Of a stretch of DNA of 64,000 nt, positions 1 through 7,336 are shown in pieces. A program made the position numbers and the translations under genes. Position 1 is the first letter of the stretch. The number at the start of each line of letters is the position of its first letter. The notes under the pieces are model-generated. The model had not been told where the DNA came from, made no database searches, and worked only from the letters and a program-made list of their open reading frames with translations. The DNA is from Paraburkholderia acidisoli (GTDB lineage: Bacteria; Pseudomonadota; Gammaproteobacteria; Burkholderiales; Burkholderiaceae): NCBI RefSeq assembly GCF_009789675.1, contig NZ_CP046915.1:682001-746000 (forward strand), read 5' to 3'.

Positions 1-420
1 CCGATTCCCGAAGGCTGGGCGACCTCGCGCGACGGCCAGCCCACCACCGATGCGAAGGTCGCGCTGGACGGCATGATGCTGCCGTTCGGCGGCACCAAGG
101 GCGCGATGCTCGCCTTGATGGTCGAACTGCTCGCGGCTGCGTTGTGCGGCGCGAACTTCGGTTACGAGGCGGGTTCGTTCTTGACGGAAGAGGGCGAGCG
201 CTCGCGCGTGGGGCATCTGTTCTGGGCGATCGATCCGGGCGCGCTGGCGGGCAATGCCGTTTATCTGGCGCGGGTCGAAGCGTTGATCGAGGCCATGTTG
301 CAAGACGCCGAGGTGCGGCTGCCGGGGCAGCGGCGGGGGGAACTCGCGGCGCACGCGGCACGCGACGGCGTGGAGATTCCCGAGGCCTTGCTCGTGCAGT
401 TGCAGGAACTCGCGGGATGA
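1..420 (+). CDS. Ldh2/ComC-family 2-hydroxyacid dehydrogenase (C-terminal part)
   Basis: This is the C-terminal end of an NAD(P)-dependent dehydrogenase of the Ldh2 (malate/L-lactate/ComC) family. The gene starts left of the window and 139 residues are visible. The tail holds the family's glycine-rich stretch GGTKGAMLALMVELL, followed by GANFGYE, both typical of the end of the dinucleotide-binding region. Known members oxidise malate, lactate, ureidoglycolate or (R)-sulfolactate, and the visible part does not decide between them. The context (TauE exporter, SuyA-like protein, SoeABC downstream) makes a ComC-like sulfolactate or malate dehydrogenase attractive, but that is inference. It is followed by a LysR gene on the other strand. 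Confidence 0.8.
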   Translation, partial: PIPEGWATSRDGQPTTDAKVALDGMMLPFGGTKGAMLALMVELLAAALCGANFGYEAGSFLTEEGERSRVGHLFWAIDPGALAGNAVYLARVEALIEAMLQDAEVRLPGQRRGELAAHAARDGVEIPEALLVQLQELAG

Positions 421-489
421 ACGATGCAGATTCGCGCGGCTAAATGCGGCTAGGTGCAGATAAGCGCGGGCGCCCGGAAGGCGCGTGCA

Positions 490-1368
490 CTAAACCGCCG
501 TGAAGTAGCTTTTGATCGCGTCGGTGAACGCGGTACGGCTGTGTTTGACGCGTTCCAGCAATCCGACATGACGGCGTACGTCCACGCCGTCGAGCGGCAT
601 GACGCGAATCGCGCGATCGCTTTCGAAATCGACGTTGGCGAGTTTGGGCACGATCGAAATGCCGAAGCCCTGGCGCACGAGCGCGACGATCGCCTCGACG
701 GAGTTCAGCTCCATTGCCTCGTTGACTTCGACCTTGCACTGATCGAGCACGTTTTGCACGAGATGCCCGGTCCACGTCACGCGGTCGAAGCGCATGAACG
801 GCGCGTGGCGAAGGATTTCGAGCTGCTCGCCGGGCAAATCGAAGTGCGGTGCGGTGGGCAGGATGAGAATCATCGGTTCCGAATAGAGCGGCGTCCAGAG
901 CAGCGTGGAGGCCAGCGCATGCGGCGATTGCGTGACGACGGCCGCGTCGAGTTCGCCGATTTCGACCTGGCGCGCGAAGTCGCTGGACATGCCCGCGAGC
1001 AGATGCACGTCGAGGCGGGGATGTTGCCGGCGGATGGTCCACAAGGCGTCGGCGAACGCGCCCATCAACGCGGAAACGAGTGCGCCCATGACCACGGTCC
1101 CCGACATTTCGTCGCCGCCCGCGGAGACCTCCAGCAGTTCATAGCGGCGCACGATTTCCTCGATCTCGGGAATGAGTGCGCGGCCGACCGGATTCAACAC
1201 CGCCGCGCGTGCGTTGCGGTCAAAAAGCTGAACATTGAGATCGCTTTCGAGTGCGCGAATTTGCAGGCCGATGGCCGCCGCGGTGAGTCCGACCTTATTG
1301 CCGGCGGCGGCGAACGTGCCGCATCGGGCCACGGTGAGAAAGATTTTGAGGGTGCGTATGGAGGGCAT
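490..1368 (-). CDS. LysR-type transcriptional regulator
   Basis: A 292-residue LysR-type regulator. The N-terminal helix-turn-helix is clear (MPSIRTLKIFLTVARCGTF, then AGNKVGLTAAAIGLQIRALE), and a substrate-binding domain follows from about residue 90. An in-frame start 87 bases upstream exists, but the protein only matches the family from MPSIRTLKIF, so that ATG is chosen. It lies between the dehydrogenase tail and the divergent TauE-type exporter gene. A site resembling elements upstream of the frd/fum operon and of the ThDP gene lies just upstream of this gene, in its own orientation (1412-1433). I infer that this protein regulates itself and much of the 1-19707 island. The effector is unknown. 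Confidence 0.9.
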   Translation of the reverse strand: MPSIRTLKIFLTVARCGTFAAAGNKVGLTAAAIGLQIRALESDLNVQLFDRNARAAVLNPVGRALIPEIEEIVRRYELLEVSAGGDEMSGTVVMGALVSALMGAFADALWTIRRQHPRLDVHLLAGMSSDFARQVEIGELDAAVVTQSPHALASTLLWTPLYSEPMILILPTAPHFDLPGEQLEILRHAPFMRFDRVTWTGHLVQNVLDQCKVEVNEAMELNSVEAIVALVRQGFGISIVPKLANVDFESDRAIRVMPLDGVDVRRHVGLLERVKHSRTAFTDAIKSYFTAV

Positions 1369-1411
1369 TGTTCGCGATGAACGGCAAAGACATGCGCGAT
1401 TCGAATCAAGA

Positions 1412-1433
1412 AATTCTACGCAAGCTAAAGCTT
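1412..1433 (-). promoter_or_regulatory. candidate LysR operator upstream of its own gene
   Basis: Read on the minus strand, this site is AAGCTTT, nine bases, then AGAATT. It resembles the AAGCTTT-N11-AGAATTACT elements at 4235-4261 and 13054-13080, though its spacer is two bases shorter. It sits 44-65 bases upstream of the LysR start codon, where LysR proteins usually bind for autoregulation. Confidence 0.4.
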
Positions 1434-1588
1434 CTCCTGGTCTCAGGAAAACCATTACTGCGTTTATCTTTATCTAATAGCGGGCAACAATGGACGCAGC
1501 GATGCGGCCGCAATCTCATGCGCGACTCACTCCCCTTGTCGCGCGTCTTTTCCCCCAAACACGAAAACCACACCGAGGCTTTTCATCG

Positions 1589-2380
1589 ATGATCGCCTGG
1601 TTGAATGCGCAACTCGCCGCGAGCGCCGTGGGTTTCGGCGCGATGTCGATCGTGGTGGCCGGAAGCGTGGTCGCCTTCGCGTATCTGGTCTATGGACTCA
1701 CGGGCTTCGGTTCCTCCATCGTCGCCATCCCGTTGCTCACGCAACTGGTGCCGCTGCGCACGGCCACGCCGGTGATGCTGGTGCTGGATCTCGTGGCGGG
1801 CATGCTCGTGGGCATGCGCAATCTTCGCTCGGTACAAACCCGCGAACTCCAGCGGCTCGCGCCGTGGTTGTGTATCGGCCTTCTGCTCGGCGTGAGCGTA
1901 TTGGTGTCGGCGCCGGAGAAACCGCTCGAACTCATACTCGGCGTATGTCTGCTCGCGTACTCGCTCTGGCGCGTGACGAGCCGCGGTGAGTTCCGCGAAA
2001 TAGGCGGACGCTGGGCACTGCCGCTGGGATTTTTTGGCGGATGTCTCACCGCCGTATTCGGCACGGGCGGCCCCGTTTATACGATTTATCTCGCGGGCCG
2101 TTTGCGCGATCCCGACGAACGGCGTGCCACGATCAGCGCGCTCATTACGGCCACGGCGGTGGCGCGGCTGGGTCTGTTCGCGGTGTCGGGGCTGTATCGC
2201 AACCCCGCCGTTTTGCCGCTCGCCAGCTTGCTGCTGCCGTGCGGCGCAGTGGGGCTCTTTGCCGGAGCGAGACTGCGGCGCGCCATCTCCGCGCCGCGCG
2301 TTTTCCTGCTGCTATGGATCGTGCTGATTCTCGCGGCGCTCAATTTGATCATTCGTTCCGTACCTGCTTTGTTCGGTTAG
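1589..2380 (+). CDS. TauE/SafE (TSUP) family anion exporter
   Basis: A 263-residue polytopic inner-membrane protein of the TauE/SafE/YfcA family. Members export sulfite, sulfoacetate or other small organic anions. The first TauE repeat has the signature YGLTGFGSSIVAIPLL, and the second half repeats the theme with CLTAVFGTGGPVYTIYL. About eight hydrophobic segments are visible. An in-frame upstream start at 1490 adds 33 polar residues; the start at 1589 puts the first membrane segment near the N-terminus. It is divergent from the LysR gene and points toward the SuyA-like gene. In sulfonate-degrading bacteria such exporters remove toxic sulfite, which fits the SoeABC genes downstream. The substrate is inferred. 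Confidence 0.85.
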   Translation: MIAWLNAQLAASAVGFGAMSIVVAGSVVAFAYLVYGLTGFGSSIVAIPLLTQLVPLRTATPVMLVLDLVAGMLVGMRNLRSVQTRELQRLAPWLCIGLLLGVSVLVSAPEKPLELILGVCLLAYSLWRVTSRGEFREIGGRWALPLGFFGGCLTAVFGTGGPVYTIYLAGRLRDPDERRATISALITATAVARLGLFAVSGLYRNPAVLPLASLLLPCGAVGLFAGARLRRAISAPRVFLLLWIVLILAALNLIIRSVPALFG

Positions 2381-2455
2381 TGCGCGTGCGCGCCGAAGCC
2401 CGAAGGGCGACGCGCGCCGGTTCACATTCGATTCCGTTTAAACAAGGAGAAGACG

Positions 2456-2737
2456 ATGATTCACGCGGTATTGCATGAGCACGAAGACACGGTCGGCGTG
2501 GCCGTGGTGGAAGGCATCAAGGCCGGCGTGGCCCTGAACGCCTGGATCATGGACGGCGACACGCTCGTCGAGATCGTGGCCCGGCAGGACATTCCCATCG
2601 GCCACAAGGTGGCGCTCAAGGACATGGCCGTGGGCGACACGGTCTACAAATACGGCGTCGATATCGGCAAGGTCATCGCTCCCATCAAGGCGGGCGATCA
2701 CGCACACGTTCACAACATCAAGACGAAGCGCTGGTAG
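2456..2737 (+). CDS. suyA: SuyA/UxaA-N-like SAF-domain protein
   Basis: A 93-residue protein that is a single SAF domain, as in the N-terminal part of altronate dehydratase (UxaA) and in the alpha subunit of (2R)-sulfolactate sulfo-lyase (SuyA). Diagnostic stretches are IPIGHKVALKDMAVGD, the core KYGVDIG and the ending HVHNIKTKRW. In SuyAB the small subunit works with a large catalytic SuyB subunit to split 3-sulfolactate into pyruvate and sulfite. No SuyB/UxaA-C gene follows: the next gene is a dicarboxylate carrier. The large subunit may lie left of the window or be absent. An AAGGAG ribosome-binding site precedes the ATG. The family call is firm; the sulfo-lyase role is inferred from context. 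Confidence 0.7.
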   Translation: MIHAVLHEHEDTVGVAVVEGIKAGVALNAWIMDGDTLVEIVARQDIPIGHKVALKDMAVGDTVYKYGVDIGKVIAPIKAGDHAHVHNIKTKRW

Positions 2738-2752
2738 CGCGCTGATCGCGAG

Positions 2753-2782
2753 GTTCGATCGGGCGTGCCTGCGCGATCGAAC
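2753..2782 (+). repeat. inverted repeat downstream of the SuyA-like gene
   Basis: A perfect 9-bp inverted repeat, GTTCGATCG and CGATCGAAC, is separated by 12 bases and starts 16 bases after the stop codon. It could fold into a hairpin that ends or protects the upstream transcript. No T-run follows, so an intrinsic terminator is not proven. Confidence 0.4.
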
Positions 2783-2860
2783 GACCGAGGCGCCGTGGCC
2801 GCATTCGTCCGCAAGAGGCGATCGCCACGCCGTCATGACAACAGGTCCGAGTGCCGGGTC

Positions 2861-2902
2861 TGCGCGGCCCGACCTGCGCGGCCCGACCTGCGCGGCCCGA
2901 CC
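2861..2902. repeat. tandem repeat, 14 bp x 3
   Basis: Three exact consecutive copies of TGCGCGGCCCGACC lie in the gap between the SuyA-like gene and the carrier gene. It is one of several short tandem arrays in this window. Confidence 0.85.
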
Positions 2903-2910
2903 TCTTTCTC

Positions 2911-2940
2911 GCCTCGCGCGGCGCCAAAGCCGCGCGAGGC
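2911..2940 (+). promoter_or_regulatory. strong hairpin before dctA-like gene
   Basis: A perfect 12-bp inverted repeat (GCCTCGCGCGGC and GCCGCGCGAGGC) with a 6-base loop ends 17 bases before the ATG at 2958, just ahead of the AAGGAGA ribosome-binding site. In mRNA it would form a very stable hairpin beside the translation start. It could attenuate read-through from the upstream gene or protect the dctA-like mRNA. Confidence 0.5.
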
Positions 2941-2957
2941 GAGAGCAAGGAGACACC

Positions 2958-4232
2958 ATGTTGCGTCGTATCTGCAAGCACATCTATGTCCAGGTGCTGA
3001 TCGCCATTGTGATCGGCATCGCGCTCGGCCATTTTTTTCCGGCCTTCGCCCAATCCCTCAAGCCCTTGTCCGACGTGTTCATTCGTCTGATCAAGATGAT
3101 TACGCCGCCGCTGATCTTCACCACGATCGTTTGCGGCGCTTCGCAGATCGGGGAAATGCGCACGCTTGGCCGGATCGCGGGCAAGACGATCGTCTACTTC
3201 GAGGTGGTGACGACGATGGCGTTGCTGCTGGGCCTGTTGATGGTCAATGTGTTCGCGCCGGGCGAAGGCATGAATATTCAGCCCGGCACCGCCGATGTGC
3301 ACGTCCTGGCGCAGTACCAGACGGAAATGCATCAGGGCGGCGGGTTGACCGGGTTTTTTCTCCATATCGTGCCGTCGAGTTTCCTGAGTCCGTTTGCTTC
3401 GGGCGACATGTTGCAGATCGTCGTGATTGCCTGCCTGTTCGCTGTGGGATTGTCGTATGTCGGTGAGAAAGGCAAGCCCGTGCTGACGTTCTTCGACGGC
3501 GTCTCCGAAGTGCTCTTCAGGATAGTCGGCTTCATCATGAAGCTCGCGCCGCTCGGCGCACTGGGCGCGATGGGTTTCGCGGTGGGAAAGTATGGTGTCG
3601 CGGCGCTGAACTCACTCGGCATGCTGCTCATCACGATCTATGTGGCGACGATCTTTTTTCTCGTGGTCGTGCTCGGCACCATCTGCCGCCTGAGCGGGTT
3701 CAGGCTGCTGCGCCTGCTCAACCATTTGAAGGGCGAAATTCTTCTCGTGCTGGCCACCACGTCCTCCGAGTCGGTCTTTCCCCAGTTGATCCGCAAGCTG
3801 GAAGGCATGGGTTGCCCGAAGCAGGTCGTGGGCATCGTGATGCCGATGGGCTACTCCTTCAATCTGGACGGCACCTGCGTGGCTCAGGTGATCTGCGCGC
3901 TGTTCATCGCGCAGGCGTACAACGTGCCGCTTTCGTGGGGCGATCAGATCGGGCTGATGGTGCTTTCGATGATCAGCTCGAAAGGCGCGGCCGGTGTGTC
4001 GGGCGCGGGCTTCGTCACGCTGCTGGCCACGCTCACGGCGTTCAAGCAGATTCCCATCGAGGGCGCGGCGCTCATTCTGGGCGTGGACCGGTTCATCTCC
4101 GAGGTTCGCGCGGTGACCAACATGATCGGCAACGCGGTCGCCACGCTCGTGATTTCCGGGCTCGAGAAGGAGCGTGACAACGTGCAGATGGCCACGGTGC
4201 TGAAGCTTCGCCGTGTGCCGGGCGAGGCATAG
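2958..4232 (+). CDS. dctA: DctA-family C4-dicarboxylate carrier
   Basis: A 424-residue sodium/proton:dicarboxylate symporter of the DAACS family, matching DctA over its full length. Visible hallmarks are GIALGHFFPAFAQ, the serine-rich re-entrant loop LATTSSESVFPQ, GYSFNLDGT, SSKGAAGVSGAGF and the late motif RAVTNMIGN. The start at 2958 has an AAGGAG site; an in-frame start at 2835 would add 41 residues encoded across the repeats and is rejected. Around the binding site it differs from textbook DctA: from memory, DGTN followed by IYM becomes DGTC followed by VAQ, and CRALTN becomes VRAVTN. This suggests a substrate related to, but not identical with, succinate or malate. It probably feeds the frd/fum operon that follows. 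Confidence 0.85.
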   Translation: MLRRICKHIYVQVLIAIVIGIALGHFFPAFAQSLKPLSDVFIRLIKMITPPLIFTTIVCGASQIGEMRTLGRIAGKTIVYFEVVTTMALLLGLLMVNVFAPGEGMNIQPGTADVHVLAQYQTEMHQGGGLTGFFLHIVPSSFLSPFASGDMLQIVVIACLFAVGLSYVGEKGKPVLTFFDGVSEVLFRIVGFIMKLAPLGALGAMGFAVGKYGVAALNSLGMLLITIYVATIFFLVVVLGTICRLSGFRLLRLLNHLKGEILLVLATTSSESVFPQLIRKLEGMGCPKQVVGIVMPMGYSFNLDGTCVAQVICALFIAQAYNVPLSWGDQIGLMVLSMISSKGAAGVSGAGFVTLLATLTAFKQIPIEGAALILGVDRFISEVRAVTNMIGNAVATLVISGLEKERDNVQMATVLKLRRVPGEA

Positions 4233-4234
4233 AA

Positions 4235-4261
4235 AAGCTTTACCTGAACGCCAGAATTACT
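4235..4261 (+). promoter_or_regulatory. AAGCTTT-N11-AGAATTACT element upstream of frd/fum operon
   Basis: The element begins three bases after the carrier stop codon and lies about 87 bases before the FrdB-like start. It matches 13054-13080 at both arms with the same 11-base spacer, and a related copy lies upstream of the LysR gene at 490-1368. The T-N11-A geometry suits a LysR operator. Confidence 0.5.
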
Positions 4262-4347
4262 CGATTTTTCTTGATGACGACCTGGTGAACAATGCCCTTA
4301 TGTCATCGGTTCCGTTTCACCGCGTCAGCCATTCATCGAGAGGCATT

Positions 4348-5064
4348 GTGAACAAGGACACACTTCGGGTCAAAGTATGGAGAAGCGCCACGCGGGGGCT
4401 CGCCGCCTTCGACGTGCCGCGTCACGAGAGTCAAACCGTGCTGGACGTCGTGACGTTCATTCAACGGCAGTTGCAGCCGGATCTCGCCTACCGGTTCGCC
4501 TGTCGCGTGGGCATGTGCGGCTCCTGTGCGATGAACGTCAACGGCAAGGCGCGCTGGACCTGCCGCACGCATGTTTCGAAAGTCGCGGTGAACGGCGAAC
4601 TGGAAATCGCGCCGCTCTCGAATCTGCCGGTCATCAAGGATCTGGTGACGGACATGAGCGCGTTCTTCGACAAATGGAGCCGCGCGAAAGGGCAGTTCTC
4701 GGGCGAGCGCACGCGTCACGACGACTTCGCGCGAGTGAGTCCCGAAAGCGCGCCACGCAAGGCCGCGGACGCGGGAATCGAATGCATCGGTTGCGGCGTG
4801 TGCTATTCGTCCTGCGACGTGGTGACGTGGCGCCCCGACTACCTGGGGCCCGCCGCGTTGAATCGCGCGTGGACGCTCATGAACGACGAACGCGACACCC
4901 AGGCGCGCGAACGCCTGCGCGCGGTGGCGGGCGACGCGGGTTGTCACTCGTGCCATACGCAGGCCACCTGCACGGAACGCTGCCCTAAACATCTCTCGCC
5001 CACGGCGGGCATTGCGGGTCTCAAGCGCATGACGATGAAAGCCGCGCGCGAAGGAGACCTGTGA
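4348..5064 (+). CDS. succinate dehydrogenase/fumarate reductase-type iron-sulfur subunit
   Basis: A 238-residue homologue of SdhB/FrdB, the electron-transfer subunit linking the flavoprotein to the membrane anchor. Ligands for all three clusters are visible: [2Fe-2S] C52, C57, C60 and C72; [4Fe-4S] C146, C149, C152 and C156; and the last cluster C199, C202, C208 and C212 (ending ERCPKHLSPT). The fourth cysteine of the middle cluster is followed by Asp rather than the usual Pro. The GTG start at 4348 is chosen because the family begins at this NKDTLRVKVWRS region and GAGAGG lies just ahead; an ATG at 4300 is an alternative. It is the first gene of a tight operon whose stop overlaps the next start. 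Confidence 0.88.
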   Translation: MNKDTLRVKVWRSATRGLAAFDVPRHESQTVLDVVTFIQRQLQPDLAYRFACRVGMCGSCAMNVNGKARWTCRTHVSKVAVNGELEIAPLSNLPVIKDLVTDMSAFFDKWSRAKGQFSGERTRHDDFARVSPESAPRKAADAGIECIGCGVCYSSCDVVTWRPDYLGPAALNRAWTLMNDERDTQARERLRAVAGDAGCHSCHTQATCTERCPKHLSPTAGIAGLKRMTMKAAREGDL

Positions 5065-5411
5065 TGCAGGGTCTCTCACTGCGCACGCAGGCGCGTCTCT
5101 GGTACTGGCAGCGCATGAGCGCCACGGTCCTCGCGCTGTGCGTGTTCGTTCACCTCGGCGTCATCCTGTACGCGGTCCATAGCGGCTTGAGCGCGGCGAG
5201 CCTGCTCGGGCGCACGCGCGGCAATCTGGTGTTCGGCGCGTTCTACGCGCTATTCGTGCTGGCATGCACGATCCACGTGCCTGTCGGCCTGCTGCGAATC
5301 GCAGAAGAGTGGCTGCACTGGCGGGGCAAGTCCGCGCAACTGGCGTGTCTTGCCTTTTCCGCCGTCCTCGCGGTCATGGGATTGCGCGCCGTTTATGGAG
5401 TCGTAATGTGA
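5064..5411 (+). CDS. SDH/FRD-type membrane anchor subunit (first)
   Basis: A 115-residue membrane protein with three predicted helices. It sits where SdhC/FrdC belongs, directly after the iron-sulfur subunit with a TGATG overlap. The first helix carries RLWYWQRMSATVLALC and FVHLG, and the second CTIHVPVGLLRIAEEW; the histidines are candidates for haem b ligation. It would anchor the enzyme in the inner membrane and pass electrons to or from quinone. The ATG at 5064 is preceded by AAGGAGA. Confidence 0.78.
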   Translation: MQGLSLRTQARLWYWQRMSATVLALCVFVHLGVILYAVHSGLSAASLLGRTRGNLVFGAFYALFVLACTIHVPVGLLRIAEEWLHWRGKSAQLACLAFSAVLAVMGLRAVYGVVM

Positions 5412-5764
5412 TGCGAAAAAACGACTACCGTGCCCGCACGCATCCCGCCTGGTGGGCCTTCCTCGTGCACCGGCTTTCGGGGCTGGGTCTGGCCGTGTTT
5501 CTTCCGGTTCACTTCTGGGCACTCGGCCACGCCATCACGGGCGAGGCTGCACTGGACGGCTTTCTTCGCGCGACCGACCAGCCGCTATTCAAGTTCGGCG
5601 AGTGGGGGCTCGTGGTGCTCCTCTCGCTTCACCTGATGGGCGGCATTCGGCTCCTGCTGATCGAATTCCTGCCCTGGACGGGCTTGAGGAAAAACTGGCT
5701 TGCCTTCGGGTTGGGCGCGAGTACCTGTACCGGGCTCGCCTTCCTGCTCGCGCTGATCCATTAG
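5411..5764 (+). CDS. SDH/FRD-type membrane anchor subunit (second)
   Basis: A 117-residue integral membrane protein that overlaps the previous stop codon by one base. It has the cytochrome b anchor motif HRLSGLGLAVFLPVHFWALGH, with further histidine in SLHLMGGIRLL, and three hydrophobic segments. It completes the membrane domain of the quinone-linked enzyme. The ORF could extend upstream, but residues before MRKNDYRARTHPAW do not fit the family and would overlap the preceding gene heavily. Confidence 0.8.
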   Translation: MRKNDYRARTHPAWWAFLVHRLSGLGLAVFLPVHFWALGHAITGEAALDGFLRATDQPLFKFGEWGLVVLLSLHLMGGIRLLLIEFLPWTGLRKNWLAFGLGASTCTGLAFLLALIH

Positions 5765-5844
5765 CGATTCATGAGCGCGGAATCCAAACGATCCGCGCCA
5801 CCCACGTTCCCACACTATGCGGTACCGATCTGGAATGGACGACC

Positions 5845-6720
5845 ATGAAACTTGACCTGAATGTCGTCGAGGAAGCGTCGAAAGAGCTCTATATTCGCGC
5901 GCTCAAGTTGCTTCCGCCCGACGTGAAAGATGGCATCGACCGACTTTCCGCCAACGAGACGTCGCCCGTGGCGCAGCGCGTCTTGTCGACGATGCAGACC
6001 AATATTCGTGTAGCCGAGGAAACCGAGAATCTGCTCTGCCAGGACACGGGCATTCCCATCTACAACGTCGTGCTGGGCCGTAACGTGGAGTTCGACGGGT
6101 TCGAATTGAAAGCGGCCATCCGCAAGGGTTGCGAGCGGGCCACGCGCGAGCATCCGCTGCGGTCTTCGGTGGTGCATCCGCTCACGCGCAAGAACAACCA
6201 TACGTCCTGCGGCATTGAGGTTCCCGTCATTCACGTCGACTTCACGGACGAGAACGAGACCGCGACGATCGAGATGGTGCCGAAGGGCAGCGGCTCGGAG
6301 AACAACTCGTTCCTGAAGATGGCCGTGCCGGCCGAGGGTATCGACGCGATCAAGCTGTTCGTGGTCGATTGCGTCGTGGCGGCTGGAGGCAAGACCTGCC
6401 CGCCGACGATCGTGGGCGTGGGACTCGGCGGCACGTCCGATCTCTCCATTGCGCTCGCCAAGCGTGCCGCGACGCGTGCGCTCGGCACCGTGTGCGCGGA
6501 CCCGCAAGGCGCGCAGCTCGAGCGCGAACTGTCCGACGCGGTGAACCGCCTCGGCGTTGGCCCGCAAGGTTTGGGCGGCGACAGCACCGCGTTCGCGGTG
6601 CATATCGAGCTCGCCGCCACGCACATCACGATGAACCCCATCGCCGTGAACATGCAATGCCACTCGGCGCGGCGCGCGCGCGCGCAACTCACCTCGAACG
6701 GCGTCACTTACGGATTCTGA
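5845..6720 (+). CDS. class I fumarase/tartrate dehydratase alpha subunit
   Basis: A 291-residue homologue of the N-terminal half of class I fumarases and of L-tartrate dehydratase TtdA. These are oxygen-sensitive [4Fe-4S] hydro-lyases acting on fumarate, mesaconate or tartrate. The three cluster cysteines are visible at C65 (LLCQDTGIP), C185 (GGKTCPP) and C272 (QCHSARRARAQL). A much longer in-frame ORF begins at 5452, but it overlaps the anchor gene and the family starts at MKLDLNVVEEA. The partner beta subunit starts one base after this stop. Placement inside a succinate-dehydrogenase-like operon implies that it hydrates the product of that enzyme. Whether the substrate is fumarate itself or a substituted fumarate cannot be told from sequence. 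Confidence 0.88.
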   Translation: MKLDLNVVEEASKELYIRALKLLPPDVKDGIDRLSANETSPVAQRVLSTMQTNIRVAEETENLLCQDTGIPIYNVVLGRNVEFDGFELKAAIRKGCERATREHPLRSSVVHPLTRKNNHTSCGIEVPVIHVDFTDENETATIEMVPKGSGSENNSFLKMAVPAEGIDAIKLFVVDCVVAAGGKTCPPTIVGVGLGGTSDLSIALAKRAATRALGTVCADPQGAQLERELSDAVNRLGVGPQGLGGDSTAFAVHIELAATHITMNPIAVNMQCHSARRARAQLTSNGVTYGF

Positions 6721-6721
6721 T

Positions 6722-7336
6722 ATGGCTCACTTCGACCTCTCTACGCCTGTCGACGAGTCGCAGATTCGCAAGCTGCGAGTGAACGACACGGTGACCTTGC
6801 ACCGGACGCTGTTCGGCATTCGCGACGCGACGCAGATCCATCTCTTCGACAAGGGCCGCACGACGGCCTTCGATCTTCGCGGGCACGCCGTGATTCACAC
6901 CGCGCCGAACGTGCGCAAGGTGACGCCGAGCGAAGCGTTCCCCGCGGGCTACGAGCCCATCTGCATCGGCACCACCACCTCGGACCGCATGGAGCGATTC
7001 ACGCGGCCGCTGATGCAGCAATACGGCGTGCGCATGATCGTGGGAAAGGGCGGCTTGCGGGAAGCCTCGAAGTCGGCGTTCGAGGAACTGGGCGGCGTCT
7101 ACCTCGCGATCATCGGCGGCACGGCGGCGCTCGAAACCACGTGGATCGAGCAGATCGAGGCCGTCGATCTCGACGATCTGAATCCCGAGTCGCTGTGGCA
7201 ATTCCGTATCAATGCCTTCGGTCCCTTGCTCGTCGCCATGGACAGCCATGGCGCGAGCCTCTACGACGCGGTGAAAAGCGATACCGCAGCGCGCCGTGCC
7301 GCCGTGCTCGAAAGCCTGGGAGTGCCGGCGAAATGA
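6722..7336 (+). CDS. class I fumarase/tartrate dehydratase beta subunit
   Basis: A 204-residue homologue of the C-terminal half of class I fumarases and of TtdB, completing the hydro-lyase with the preceding alpha subunit. It shows the conserved GDTVTLHRTLF-like opening (NDTVTLHRTLFGIRDA), GKGGLREASKSAFEELG and YLAIIGGTAAL, all part of the swivelling beta domain that shapes the active site. It begins one base after the alpha stop and its own stop overlaps the flavoprotein ATG, so translation is probably coupled. Confidence 0.87.
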   Translation: MAHFDLSTPVDESQIRKLRVNDTVTLHRTLFGIRDATQIHLFDKGRTTAFDLRGHAVIHTAPNVRKVTPSEAFPAGYEPICIGTTTSDRMERFTRPLMQQYGVRMIVGKGGLREASKSAFEELGGVYLAIIGGTAALETTWIEQIEAVDLDDLNPESLWQFRINAFGPLLVAMDSHGASLYDAVKSDTAARRAAVLESLGVPAK

